Shown here: positions 10,052 through 19,790 of the stretch, piece after piece
Position numbering within the stretch: position 1 is the first letter of the stretch
Layout of the letters: each line of letters opens with the position of its first letter
From: Nematopogon swammerdamellus
Lineage: Eukaryota > Arthropoda > Insecta > Lepidoptera > Adelidae
NCBI GenBank assembly: GCA_946902875.1
Contig: OX336351.1
Span: forward strand, 3,221,761-3,285,760
Length of the DNA stretch: 64,000 bases
Direction: 5' to 3'
Notes under the pieces: model-generated
Databases searched by the model: none
Told to the model about the DNA's origin: nothing
What the model saw: only the letters and a program-made list of their open reading frames with translations
Program-made: the position numbers and the translations under genes

Positions 10052-10740
10052 GTCCGAAGAGCCCATACAAGGAATTTCCTCGTTTCCTGGACTATTTGTC
10101 GCAGGAATAATTTTAGATTGGAAACAGATTTTTTTTTTTAATGTTTATTATTATTTTAAGGTCAACATAATACCTGCAACGCCGCCTCCGTCCTTGGCAC
10201 CATGCCCCCTTCGTGCTCAGGGCTACAGGAGGATTTATTATATTCTTAGTTAGTTTGTTTGTTTTATTTAGCTATGTTATATTGTATTAGTCAGTTTTAT
10301 CTTATAAGTGGTTTAGTTTAGTATGAATATTTTTTTTTAATTGTGATAATATTACATCTATCCATTTAATGTCATATGTTTCTACTAGTTGAGCAATTTT
10401 CCGATTAGATTTTTAATATTGTTAAACATGTTATTCTTCATTTTCAAGCTTATTTGTTTTCTAAAATTTTATAGTTATTGTTTTTCTAAGTTATTTTTGG
10501 CATCTTGTTTTAACGCAAATGTGTACAGTATTCGAAAGTATATCGTTTAACTGAACTCATTTCAAACATTCTTGCTGTCTGTAATCTAACATCTGCTGTC
10601 CGTCCAATGTGAATCAGTGAGATACTTTCATAAGCTATTTTCCCATTCGTTGGAAATGTTTCAAACCTGTCCGTTTGGCTGAACGATTCCAAATAGTACC
10701 GCGTCCATTGACCACTTTATTTCTGAAGAGAGTTACAAGG
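10052..10740. other. AT-rich intergenic DNA
   Basis: A short segment with poly-T (10130-10140) and GCCTCCGTCCTTGGCACC (about 10183) may be a retroelement tail. Nothing else could be assigned. Confidence 0.3.
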
Positions 10741-10744
10741 AAAT

Positions 10745-10990
10745 TTTCAATATACATAAATACATACATAGCGTCACGCCTGTTTCCCGGTGGGGTAGGC
10801 AGCGACATCGGATCTCCCGTGGTGGTCCCGGATCTCACGCGTGGGCCGAGTTAAACCCTACCACCTAGTAATATAAGAAGGGAGTCATATCCCTAAGTCG
10901 CCTTTTACGACATACACGGGGAGAGATGCAGTGGGGCTATTCTTTTAAAGTATTGACCCACGCGGTATATTCGTACGTTCCTTTCATTCT
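10745..10990 (-). mobile_element. SINE-like fragment with the GACTAAGGGAT head
   Basis: On the minus strand the order is: AGAATAGCCCCACTGCATCT, GTCGTAAAAGGCGACTTAGG, then the start of the shared SINE body (CTAGGTGGTAGGGTTTAA). After that it runs into an unrelated GC-rich segment. The same head occurs at 16565-16660, 35930-36010, 36640-36720 and 48845-48925. Confidence 0.65.
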
Positions 10991-10995
10991 TTTCT

Positions 10996-11215
10996 CACTA
11001 AAAGGTAGGGTTTAACCCGCCCTGGTTTGGCACCACCGCTCTGAATAAAGGGTCGGCCAAAGCTGCTATATAAATAGTTCGTATTTTTCTGTTGAATTCA
11101 GTGTGGCCGGCACGATCAAATGAAAGCACTGGCATGACACCTTGTTCACCAAGGTGTCATGGGCTGACGTCACGGCTGTTGTTGGTGATGCAGCCAATCG
11201 TTCCATAAGGAATTT
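10996..11215 (+). mobile_element. SINE body and tail, 5'-truncated
   Basis: It starts GGTAGGGTTTAACCCGCC and continues through AGTGTGGCCGGCACGATC to GGGCTGACGTCACGGC and GGTGATGCAGCCAATCG. It is a diverged copy without a poly-A tail. Confidence 0.75.
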
Positions 11216-11659
11216 ACACTCGCAATAATTATGCGACGCCGCCGGGTCCGTAAACACCTACAAGTCAGAACGACTGAAGCTTCGATCGAAAAATACCCTC
11301 ACGAAAGTGAGCGACCGTACCGAAGGGATCCTTGCGACACCTGCTTGTAACTGCAGTTAACAATGGACATAGTACTAACACCTGCCCGATTCCACCAGAC
11401 GAAGTCCGTCCGCTGGCTCGACATTATTCAATATCGGCATTCCAGAACAAGCTCGTTTGTACGTAGGTACGAATAGCCACAGAGCATTGACAAGTTAACT
11501 CGACAAGAAGTGCCAAGTTCACTCTACAAGAAGTGCCAATGAAGCCGAATTCAATAGGAGGAAGTAAAATGCATGTATCGCCGTGCCAATCCGTATATGG
11601 TCTGAATAAATATTATTAGTAAGAATTTAACTGCCTTACGGTCGTCTCCGAGCTAAGTA
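11216..11659. other. Unassigned
   Basis: Moderate GC, no long frame, no motif recognised. A short direct repeat, CAAGAAGTGCCAA, occurs near 11503 and 11527. Confidence 0.3.
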
Positions 11660-11895
11660 TTGCATTGTTTATTGATGATTCAGTTAGACTGCACTCAAAC
11701 TTATCACAATTTGTTCCAAACCTTTTTGTAAAGTAGACTAAGTGCACATTGAAAATTGCTTTAGTGAACTTTCTTGTCAGTTCTTCTTCCTTGTGATAAT
11801 CGAACTGGCGGAATGTTACAATGTAAATATGACAAATCTGAGGGCAATTGAAATTACTGCCAAGAGAAGATAATAAACAATAAATAATAACACTC
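11660..11895 (+). mobile_element. LINE 3' UTR fragment
   Basis: GTCAGTTCTTCTTC, GAACTGGCGGAA and an ending in AATAAACAATAAATAATAAC match the 3' UTR of the CR1/Jockey-type LINE at 33732-34408 and the copies at 29160-29255 and 53095-53262. Confidence 0.6.
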
Positions 11896-12159
11896 ACGAA
11901 GAAGAACTGGCAAGAAACTTCTCAGGGTATTTTTTTTATACGTATTATAACAAGTATTTTAGTGACTAGCCATCGCTTACAAGTCTTGTATCAAGTTATC
12001 AATAAATCTATTTTGAGAACCGATGGGTTCTCAAAATGGTTTCTTCAATAAATCGCCTTGCTATAGATTTTAACACATGTTTTCCGTCCTGTTGAGTGTA
12101 GCGGGCACGACCAAAGGGAAGCATTGGCATGGCACCTAAGTGCTACAGGAACGAGGCGT

Positions 12160-12241
12160 ACATGTTGACATCAAGAGGCGTAAGTTGAATTATGTGAAAG
12201 TATAAATATAAAGTATAAATATAAAGTATAAATATAAAGTA
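12160..12241 (+). repeat. Left half of a dispersed repeat split by the 12.2-kb insertion
   Basis: GAGGCGTACATGTTGACA through TGTGAAAGTATAAATATAAAG matches 23345-23400. That copy runs straight on into CGGTCCGACTTAAGATAATC, which here appears only at 15045. The short TATAAATATAAAG repeat at the junction contains the 14-bp target duplication. A small SINE fragment (12075-12140) lies just upstream. Confidence 0.75.
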
Positions 12242-12299
12242 CTAGCTTTTGCCTGCGGCTTCGCTCGCGTGAAATTCGTATTTCAAAGGAAGACAGTAA

Positions 12300-13245
12300 G
12301 TAACTAAGGCCAATCTGCGTTAAGGTAAACAATAAACCTTCTCAACTAAAGTAAGTAACTAACGGCAAGGCTTCAGGGTGAGTTGCATTCTGGAAGACAA
12401 TAAACCTTCTCGAAGAAAGTAAGTAACTGAGGGCGAGGCCGAAGGCCGAGCTGCGTTCAAGAAGACTATAAACCTTCTTGATGAAAGTAAGTAACTGAGG
12501 GCGAGGCCGAAGGCCGAGCTGCGTTCAGGAAGACTATAAACCTTCTCGAAGAAATTAAGCAATTGAGGACGAGGCCGAAGGCCGAGCTGCGTTCAGGAAG
12601 ACGATAACCTTTTCGAAGAAAGTAAGTAACAGAAGGCGAGGCCGAAGGCCGAGCTGCGTTCAGGAAGACGATAAACCTTCTCGAAGAAAGTAAGTAACTG
12701 AGGGCGAGGCCGAAGGCCGAGCTGCGTTCAGGAAGACGATAACCTTTTCGAAGAAAGTAAGTAACAGAGGGCGAGGCCGAAGGGCGAGCTGCGTTCAGGA
12801 AGACCATAAACCTTCTCGAAGAAAGTAAGTAAATAAGGCCGAGGCCGAAGGCCGAGCTCCGTCCAGGTACACTACAAACCTTCTCGAAGAAATGAAGTAA
12901 TTGAGGGTGAGGCCGAAGGCCGAGCTGCGTTCAGGAAGACCATAAACCTTCTCGAAGAAAGTAAGTAACTGAGGGCGAGGCCGAAGGCCGAGCTGCGTTC
13001 AGGAAGGCGATAACCTTTTCGAAGAAAGTAAGTAAATAAGGGCGATGCCGAAGGCCGAGCTGCGTTCAGGAAGACCATAAACCTTCTCGAAGAAAGTAAG
13101 TAAATAAGAGCGAGGCCGGAGGCCGAGCTGCGTTCAGGAAGACTATAAACCTTTTCGAAGAAATCAAGTAATTGAGGGCGAGGCCGAAGGCCGAGCTGCG
13201 TTCACGAAGACTATAAACCGTCTTGAAGAAAGTAAGTAACTATCG
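12300..13245 (+). repeat. 68-bp tandem array, left arm of element 1 (about 13 units)
   Basis: The unit is about 67-68 bp; GAGGCCGAAGGCCGAGCTGC recurs near 12439, 12507, 12575, 12642, 12710 and onwards. Every unit contains GGCC-GAA-GGCC, able to form a hairpin. Because 68 is not a multiple of 3, the minus strand reads as a 68-residue periodic open frame (for example 12466-12807). That is a by-product of the array, not a protein gene. Confidence 0.9.
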
Positions 13246-13645
13246 CCCATAGTTACTTACTGTCAGCGTCTTCCAGGATACAGCTCGGCCTTCGGCCAGG
13301 CCCTTAGTTACTTACTTTCTTCGGGAAGGATTATAGTCTTCCTGAACGCAGCTCGACCTTAGGCCTCGCCCTCAGTTACTTACTTTCTTCGAGAAGGTTG
13401 AAGGTTTCCTGAACGCAGCTCGGCCTTCGGCCTCGCCCTTTGTTACTTACTTTCTTCGAAAAGGTTTATACTCTCCCTGAACGCAGCTCGGCCTTCGGCC
13501 TCGCCTTTAGTATGTTACTTACTTCCTTTGAGAATGTTTATTGTTTATCTGAATCCAGTTCACCCTCCGGCCCCGGCCTAAGTTAAGTAACTTTCTTCTT
13601 TTGAAATACGAATTTCACGCGAGCGAAACCGCGGGAAAAAGCTAT
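13246..13645 (-). repeat. 68-bp array, right arm in opposite orientation, plus inverted terminus
   Basis: About five units of the same repeat run in reverse complement (CTCGGCCTTCGGCCTCGCC). They are followed by GAAATACGAATTTCACGCGA and CCGCGGGAAAAAGCTAT, the inverse of the element's own left end. The whole 12242-13645 block can therefore fold back on itself. Confidence 0.85.
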
Positions 13646-13929
13646 CGTTATTAAAATAAGAAACTTCAGTTAAAATAAATAAAATACTTTAGATACCTAA
13701 CTAAGTAAAATATTCCACCTATTAGCGTAACCGGAACTGAATTTTCTTTAGCCTATCCTGCGTCACGTATAGTTAAATGTGCATGTACTAATTTTAATTG
13801 AATTTAGATGATCGGCTTAAATTTTATGGAGGATAGCTTTTGCCCGCGGCTTCGCTCGCTGTAGACTCGATCTAACAGTAAATCCGATTTAAACGCAAAT
13901 ATGATAATAAATTGTCGTTTCTCTTATAT

Positions 13930-14488
13930 TCTCCCTCTCCCTCTCCCTCTCCCTCCCCCCCTCTCCCTCTCCCTCTCCCTCTCCCTCTCCCTCTCCCTCT
14001 CCCTCTCCCTCTCCCCCTCTCCCTCTCCCTCTCCCTCCCCCCCCTCCCCCCCTCCCTCTCCCCCTCCCTCTCCCTCTCCCTCTCCCTCTCCCTCTCCCTC
14101 TCCCTCTCCCTCTCCCTCTCCCTCCCCCCCTCCCCCCCTCCCTCTCCCTCTCCCTCTCCCTCTCCCTCTCCCTCTCCCTCTCCCTCTCCCTCTCCCTCTC
14201 CCTCTCCCTCTCCCTCTCCCTCTCCCTCTCCCTCTCCCTCTCCCTCTCCCTCTCCCTCTCCCTCTCCCTCTCCCTCTCCCTCTCCCTCTCCCTCTCCCTC
14301 TCCCTCTCCCTCTCCCTCTCCCTCTCCCTCTCCCTCTCCCTCTCCCTCTCCCTCTCCCTCTCCCTCTCCCTCTCCCTCTCCCTCTCCCTCTCCCTCTCCC
14401 TCTCCCTCTCCCTCTCCCTCTCCCTCTCCCTCTCCCTCTCCCTCTCCCTCTCCCTCTCCCTCTCCCTCTCCCTCTCCCTCTCCCTCTC
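13930..14488. repeat. 559-bp uninterrupted pyrimidine tract, (CCCTCT)n
   Basis: Every base from 13930 to 14488 is C or T, mostly as CCCTCT with a few C-rich interruptions near the left side. Long homopurine-homopyrimidine tracts with mirror symmetry can form triplex (H-) DNA (established). The open frames over it on both strands are periodic artefacts. Confidence 0.95.
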
Positions 14489-15008
14489 GCCCGCTCTCAC
14501 CTCCCTCCCTCTATGCCTCTATTTACCCCCACCCCCTTTCCCCCTTCGTTCCGCGTTCATAGCTCCCCCTCGCTCCCTCCCTCTCTCCCTAATCGAAAAT
14601 CCTAATATACACTTCATTTACAGGAAAACCTAAACGAAAATCCTAATCCTTCAAGTTCTCATAGAAAACAGGATGGTACGGAACCCTCTTTACGCAAGGT
14701 CGACTCGAACTTGACCACTTTTTTTCAAAATTATCTTACCATGGGATATACACTTAATTTACAGGATAATCTAAACGAAAATCCTAAGTTTTTTAGTTGT
14801 CACAGAAATCGGGATGGTACGGAACCCTCTTTACGCGAGCTCGTCTCGAACTTGACCACTTTTTTTCAAAATTATGTTACTCCGGGATATACACTACCAC
14901 TATACAAAGTTTCGTCAAAATCCGTCCAGCCGTTCAGGCGTGAAAGAGGAACAAACAAACAAACAAACAAACAAACAAACATACTTTCACATTTATGATA
15001 TTAGTGAG

Positions 15009-15250
15009 ATAAATATAAAGTATAAAGTATAAATATATACGGTCCGACTTAAGATAATCTTATGTCCATTCAGGGAAGTCTTTTCCATAACGGCACATGG
15101 CGCACGAGCCCAGGGCCCCCAGCTCGATGAGGGCCCCTATGTGCCGAGACGTCGTCGTTTACGCCGAAAAAGAGGAGAAAAATTTGTTAGTGTATTTTAC
15201 TAAAAATTGCCATTAAGTTCTTTAACATTTCGAAATTTTAATGTAAATCG
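15009..15250 (+). repeat. Right half of the split dispersed repeat
   Basis: CGGTCCGACTTAAGATAATC, CAGGGAAGTCTTTTCCATAA, CACGAGCCCAGG and GTCGTCGTTTACGCCGAAAA match 23405-23560 closely. It is the continuation of 12160-12241. From about 15250 to 15545 the DNA is AT-rich with nothing recognised. Confidence 0.7.
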
Positions 15251-15594
15251 GATACCCGAAACAGTAAGCCAAATGTAACAAAATAAAAAAAAAATCACAA
15301 AAATACATAACGTAAAATATCTTAATTAATTCTATAAAATGTGTATGTATAAGTATTTAAATAACTTTAAAATAATCAATTCGCTAAATAAAACTAAATA
15401 CTGTGTCTGTGGAACCAGCTCTCTGTCAATCTCCGTCTCTCTTCTTCCATTCACACTTTCAAAATTCTTTTAAAGAAGCACTTTTTGTCATCGTAATTTC
15501 TCTGATCTAAAACTAAGTGTCTCATGTTCAGAGTTAGTAAATATATATAATATGTTATCTTATGTACGTAGGTACATATATCTGGTATATAGGT

Positions 15595-15852
15595 TGTTGT
15601 TGTTCGGACTCGTTCTCCGCGCTTATGCCCGCTCCAATGCAGGCCTTTTGCGCGTTCTACGGCCTTACTCCAACCAGCCGAGTTCTTCCAGGAGGCGGCA
15701 CACTCTCTTTGGGTCTTGGCACGCCTCTCGAAGTGTAGTAGGGCCTCCCAGCTCCTTCGCCCTTATGTCTGCCAACTCCTCGCACTCCAGCAGCACGTGG
15801 GTGGGTGTCTCGTTCGCCTGCATGCATGCTCTGCACAGTGGGCTGTCCGTTA
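15595..15852 (-). mobile_element. 5'-truncated LINE fragment with 13-bp target duplication
   Basis: CTGGTATATAGGT occurs at 15582-15594 and 15853-15865, exactly flanking the insert. The tail on the minus strand is a short (AAC)n run. The insert contains only the end of an ORF2. Confidence 0.85.
15665..15852 (-). pseudogene. LINE ORF2 C-terminus with a zinc-knuckle-like CCHC motif
   Basis: The minus strand reads PLCRACMQANETPTHVLLEC, then EELADIRAKELGGPTTLREA, and ends LLEELGWLE with a stop at 15665-15667. The C-x2-C...H...C spacing is the nucleic-acid-binding knuckle found after the RNase H or RT domain in many APE-type LINEs. No RT is present because the copy is 5'-truncated. Confidence 0.7.
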
Positions 15853-16329
15853 CTGGTATATAGGTATAGTATATTCATATTTAAGTTTATCTATCTTTTG
15901 TATTCCTGTACATCTGTCATATCATAATACTTATCTTTTCCGCCACTCACCTAGCCGTTATCATATCCCAAAGGTACTCTGTTAGAAAATGCCTATAGGC
16001 ATTAAGTGTTACCTTTTGCCCATATTTTATTTGAGTGCAATAAATATTATACAATACAATACAATGTTTTTATTCACTTTTTTTTTACTTTCTTAAAGGA
16101 CCCCAAATATGCCCAAAGGCCCCGCATGGTCTAAAACGGCCCTGTGTCCATTCCATATAGGCACACGCTTCATTCCGTGTGTACGATAAATGTATTAAAT
16201 TGAAACTACCCCCAGTAGAACCCTATCAAATTAACTAATTGTTTTTTCCTATCTCGACAGTATAATCCGTGAACAAATGCCACTATGACAAAGTTCTAAA
16301 AGATTAACACAGGACTTACATCAACGGAG

Positions 16330-16679
16330 GTGCTGACGAAGTTAGAGATCGGGGGAAAAAGAATTTCATTTCATAGGGGTAGTTTTATGACCGTACGTTT
16401 GGAAATAATTAAAGGCATCGATGAGTCGAACGGGCATACATACCACATGCTCTGTCTCGACAGTCGGGGCAAGCAGAGTAATCGGTATTGTGCTCGGTAT
16501 CGGGTAAATTACAGGCACCTAACGGTTCGTCTCGGTGGAAGGACCGTGCCAAGGTGACAGATGACTATCACGTCGCCCTTTAGCACGGCACATTGCCCTT
16601 ATCATATTTGCCTTTCACGACACGCACGGGGAGAGATGCAGTTGGACTATTCTTTGTACCTGGGTCGTTCCGCCATTTC
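16330..16679 (-). repeat. Dispersed SINE-like repeat
   Basis: GACAGTCGGGGCAAGCAGAG, CCGTGCCAAGGTGACAG and CCCTTTAGCACGGCA, followed by GGGGAGAGATGCAGTTGGAC, match 35700-36010. It is diverged. It is the pre-existing target of the RTE insertion. From 16063 to 16330 nothing is recognised. Confidence 0.55.
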
Positions 16680-16695
16680 GTTCAAATTTGCATGT

Positions 16696-17781
16696 CAGTC
16701 AGTCAGTCAGTCAGCGTGTGAGCGTCCACTGCTGGACATACGCCTCTCCAATTTTCCTCCAGTCCTCCCGGCCTTCAGCGATACGGAACCACTGATTTCC
16801 GCCGGCGTACTTGATGTCGTCTTCCCACCTGGCGGGTGGTCTTCCCACACTCCGTTTTCCTGTCCACGGCCGCCAGTGTAGGACACGGTTACTCCAACGG
16901 TCATCGTCTCTTCGGCTAACGTGCCCAGCCCACTGCCATTTGAGCTTAGCCACCCGGTGTCCAATATCGACTACTTTGGTGCGTCGGCGGATTGCCTCGT
17001 TACGCACCATATCACGTAGCGATATTCCCAGCATGGCTCGCTCCATTGCTCGCTGGGCAACTTTCAACCTTTGGACAACAGCGAACGTCAGAGTCCACGT
17101 TTCACACCCGTACGTCATAACCGGGAGGACACACTGGTCATATATACGGGTCTTTAAATTCTGCGGAAGGTCAGACTTCAGGACGAATTTTAGTTTTCCA
17201 AAGGCAGCCCAACCCAGTTGAATTCGTCTCTCCACCTCCTTAAGCAGACCATGTCTACCAAGCCGCAGAATTTGACCGAGGTATACGTACTCTTCAACCT
17301 GTTCGATCACTTCTCCGCCAATAACAATTTGTCCTCCCGTCATAACCTCGGTCGCCATGACCTTGGTTTTGTCCCGGTTCATCTTCAGACCAACCTTCAT
17401 CGACGCTGTATAAAGGTCTTCCAGCATGATCTGAAGCTGATCTCGGGAATTTGACAGAAGAACAATGTCATCGGCGAAACGCAGATGACTGAGAAGATCT
17501 CCATTCACGTTTATACCCATGTTGTCCCACTTAAGCATCTTGAACACATCTTCCAATGCGTTTGTGAAGAGCTTGGGTGAGATCACATCCCCCTGCCTTA
17601 CGCCTTTACCAAGGAGGATAGGTTGGGTATTCTCGTGAAGCCTCACAGTCATCGTCGCGGACCGATACAGATTTCGGAGCACCTCGATGTAGCGGTGGTC
17701 GATTCTGCACCTGAGGAGGGAGTTTTCGACAGCCCATTTTTCAACTGAGTCGAACGCCTTCTCATAGTCGACGAAGGCTAG
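16696..17781 (-). mobile_element. 5'-truncated RTE-type LINE with 16-bp target duplication
   Basis: GTTCAAATTTGCATGT flanks the insert perfectly at 16680-16695 and 17782-17797. The 3' tail on the minus strand is (TGAC)n, as is typical for RTE-clade elements. There is essentially no 3' UTR. The perfect duplication and the open frame indicate a recent insertion. Confidence 0.92.
16711..17781 (-). CDS. RTE-type reverse transcriptase, palm to C-terminus, open
   Basis: The minus strand is open from the truncation point, LAFVDYEKAFDSVEKW, through GVRQGDVISPKLFTNALEDV and the catalytic FADD (17467-17478, RFADDIVLL) to a thumb and a C-terminal region with GRPPARWEDDIKYAGG. It ends at TGA 16711-16713. 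The N-terminal endonuclease and RT fingers are missing. An upstream start at 17961 lies in flanking host DNA, so its first 60 or so residues are not part of the element. It copies its own RNA into the target site in intact relatives; this fragment cannot do so alone. Confidence 0.9.
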   Translation of the reverse strand, partial: LAFVDYEKAFDSVEKWAVENSLLRCRIDHRYIEVLRNLYRSATMTVRLHENTQPILLGKGVRQGDVISPKLFTNALEDVFKMLKWDNMGINVNGDLLSHLRFADDIVLLSNSRDQLQIMLEDLYTASMKVGLKMNRDKTKVMATEVMTGGQIVIGGEVIEQVEEYVYLGQILRLGRHGLLKEVERRIQLGWAAFGKLKFVLKSDLPQNLKTRIYDQCVLPVMTYGCETWTLTFAVVQRLKVAQRAMERAMLGISLRDMVRNEAIRRRTKVVDIGHRVAKLKWQWAGHVSRRDDDRWSNRVLHWRPWTGKRSVGRPPARWEDDIKYAGGNQWFRIAEGREDWRKIGEAYVQQWTLTR

Positions 17782-17797
17782 GTTCAAATTTGCATGT

Positions 17798-18177
17798 TTT
17801 GGCGGAATTTTTATTTTTTTATTTTCTGAAATATATTTATGTATATATGTGTTCCTGTACTTATTAGATGTAGTAATATAAGAGAGGCATCTATGTACAA
17901 CTTTTAGTTTTGGAGAAAATTGATGGAAGGTAATGAAGGTGTGGATGGCAATGAAAAACACCTGGATGGTAATTTATGCGGTTGGATGGTAATGAAGCAT
18001 GCTAGTATGTCTTAATGAAATTTGCTTTATTATATTATTATTATTATGATAATGATAAAGATATCATTATTTAGCTGATGGTAGTAATAATGTTAACGAT
18101 TATCAAAAGTTCGACACTATTAACATAAAAATTTTAGCTAAGTAATTTATAATTCATAGTGTAAAAAGTTTGAACTG
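17798..18177. other. Intergenic, AT-rich
   Basis: The word GG(A/T)TGGTAATGAAG or a variant recurs around 17925-17995, and a related GGAAGGTAATGA is seen at 19970 and 20160. No gene seen. Confidence 0.3.
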
Positions 18178-18188
18178 AAATAACAAAT

Positions 18189-18505
18189 CCCCTTTCCACC
18201 TTCGCACCACGCGCACTGGGCAGGGATTGCATCCCTACACGCTGGACTTACCGCGGATGCGTACCAATCGATTCTGCAGATCATTCCTCTACAGAACCGG
18301 TAAACTCTGGAACGCTCTCCCTGCCCATATATTTCCCCCCAAGTACAGTCTCGGGTCCTTCAAGAGGGGCGTGAATGGGCACCTGTCAGGCCGGCATGGC
18401 ATTCGCAACCCAATTCGCAATACGACCGAATGTCCATGGGCGTCGTTAGAAACCTTATGGGTGGCTCGGCGCCATATGTCGCGCTGTCAATAAAAAAAAA
18501 AAATT
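18189..18505 (+). mobile_element. 5'-truncated LINE-A tail with 11-bp target duplication
   Basis: AAATAACAAAT flanks it at 18178-18188 and 18506-18516. It encodes the end of LINE-A ORF2 (LDLPRMRTNRFCRSFLYRTG, FKRGVNGHLSGRHGIRNP) and the LINE-A 3' UTR (GGCGCCATATGTCGCGCTG), with poly-A at 18492-18503. It is close to the copy at 4507-5031. Confidence 0.9.
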
Positions 18506-18516
18506 AAATAACAAAT

Positions 18517-19437
18517 GAAATTGTATTACTGATACTTTGAAACTTTACAGAGTGAGCAGGTATTCAGTGAAAGGCGATATATGTATAAGAAATATAAGAT
18601 TTATTCAGACTTTTATGTAAAGATCACAAGAAAAGCCACTGTATTATGTTTAATCAGTTATCGACTGATTTTTTCAACATACTACTTGAAGAAAGAAAGA
18701 AATATTAGTTTTTTCACTACAGCATTACAACCAGCAACAAAACAAAAATACATTGTAAAAAACTTTTTAACAAAAAATTCAACCGGCAAAAAACTGAAAA
18801 ACGAAAAATATAATGACTAATTTTGAGACTGTTAGTAAGACTAAGAAGGTTTATTACCCGCCAAAATTGGATTTTTCGTCGGTAAATTTTTTTGTTAAAG
18901 CTTTTATATTTTTTTTTTTCAAATAAAAATGGGACCAACTTTGAAGTATACCCTATCCAATAAAAAATAATTGGTCAAATACATATAAAAAATATATGAG
19001 CTTCGAATTGAGAACCTACTCCTTTTTGCTTTCGTCGGTTAATAAGAGAAGAAGAAAAAAATAGGACTGGCCACAACCTATGCTGAATCTAGTGAATATT
19101 TCACTAGACTCGGCGCTATATTGAAGTCCAACCGTTACTACGCAATTAAAATACAGTAACTTAGTGAACTCACACACTATGCACTGAGTGGAAACAACTA
19201 TACTCTTACATATCACTGAATTGAACCGGCTACACTTAAATGGTCAAAACATAAACAATTTCTATAGCATTTCGACCGAACTTCAGTCAGTGCGTTGGTG
19301 CCGACCCGGTCGGGTTAAACCCCGTACTCAAGTATACGTTATGTAGATACTTTACGTGCCAAATAGAAATAAAAGTCCAGTTTTATTGGATTTTTATTAT
19401 TTATGTACTACTTACTACGTGCACACAATTTTTTTTG
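18517..19437. other. AT-rich DNA with a LINE-tail hairpin at 19082-19114
   Basis: GCTGAATCTAGTGAA (19082-19096) pairs imperfectly with TTCACTAGACTCGGC (19100-19114) around a 3-base loop. The same hairpin, perfect, is at 61297-61329 in the opposite orientation, upstream of a repeat tail, so this is probably a retroelement 3' UTR piece on the minus strand. The remainder is AT-rich with no recognised gene. Confidence 0.4.
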
Positions 19438-19790
19438 TGAACACTGACATGTTTACATCACCTACAACATCCGTGATGTCAGCCCATAACACCTTGGTGA
19501 ACTAGGTGCCCTGATAGTACTTTCCTTTCATCGTGTCGGCTACACTGAACTCGACGGAAAACACGAAATATTTTGCTTTATTTAAAGCCCGACATATGGC
19601 GCCAAGCCATCCATAAGGTGTCCAACGATGACCACGGACATTCGGACGTTTACATAGCCGTTTGGACCAACGTTTCATTCAGTGCTGCGGTGGTACCAAC
19701 ACGGGCGGGATATAACCTACCACCCAGTTAGGTAGGAGGGAGGAAAATCAAGTAAACATTTCATTACCATCCGAACCCCTTCATTACCGA
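19438..19790 (-). mobile_element. SINE body and tail, split by a LINE-A tail
   Basis: The minus-strand SINE includes CATCCGTGATGTCAGCCCAT, then CGGAAAACACGAA, then after the insert TTTACATAGCCGTTTGG and CGGGCGGGATATAACCTACC. The intervening piece (about 19575-19649) carries GACATATGGCGCCAAGCCAT, the LINE-A 3' end on the minus strand. Confidence 0.75.

Larger units (their letters stand above)
12242..15008 (+). mobile_element. 68-bp-array foldback element (copy 1) with target duplication
   Basis: The insertion is flanked by ATAAATATAAAGTA at 12228-12241 and 15009-15022. It begins CTAGCTTTTGCC with GGCTTCGCTCGCGTG, and ends with GTTTCGTCAAAATCCGTC, an (AAAC)n run and CACATTTATGATATTAGTGA. Known: a short repeat with these two ends is very common in moth and butterfly genomes. 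Here its interior is expanded by two opposed 68-bp arrays, a long C/T tract and a local duplication (14605-14745 resembles 14747-14885). The uninterrupted repeat at 23345-23420 is the empty-site counterpart. Confidence 0.8.
15560..16062 (+). mobile_element. LINE 3' UTR (plus strand) interrupted by another LINE
   Basis: The sequence includes AAGTTTATCTATCTTTTGTA, TTATCATATCCCAAAGGTA and CCATATTTTATTTGAGTGCA, and ends in AATAAATATTATACAATAC. Minus-strand relatives are at 62880-63110 and 58370-58460. The copy at 63085-63110 continues smoothly across the point where this one is split at 15594/15853. Confidence 0.6.

Noticed and set aside
12466..13078. Open frames with NAARPSASPS and LPERSSAFGL repeats
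   Set aside because: They follow the 68-bp DNA period (68 residues per three units) and recur in all three array elements; they are array artefacts, not proteins.
13889..14605. Long frames of Arg-Glu or Pro-Ser/Pro-Leu repeats
   Set aside because: Direct translation of the (CCCTCT)n tract.
17782..17961. N-terminal extension of the RTE reverse transcriptase frame
   Set aside because: The 16-bp target duplication places the element's end at 17781; the extra residues come from host DNA.
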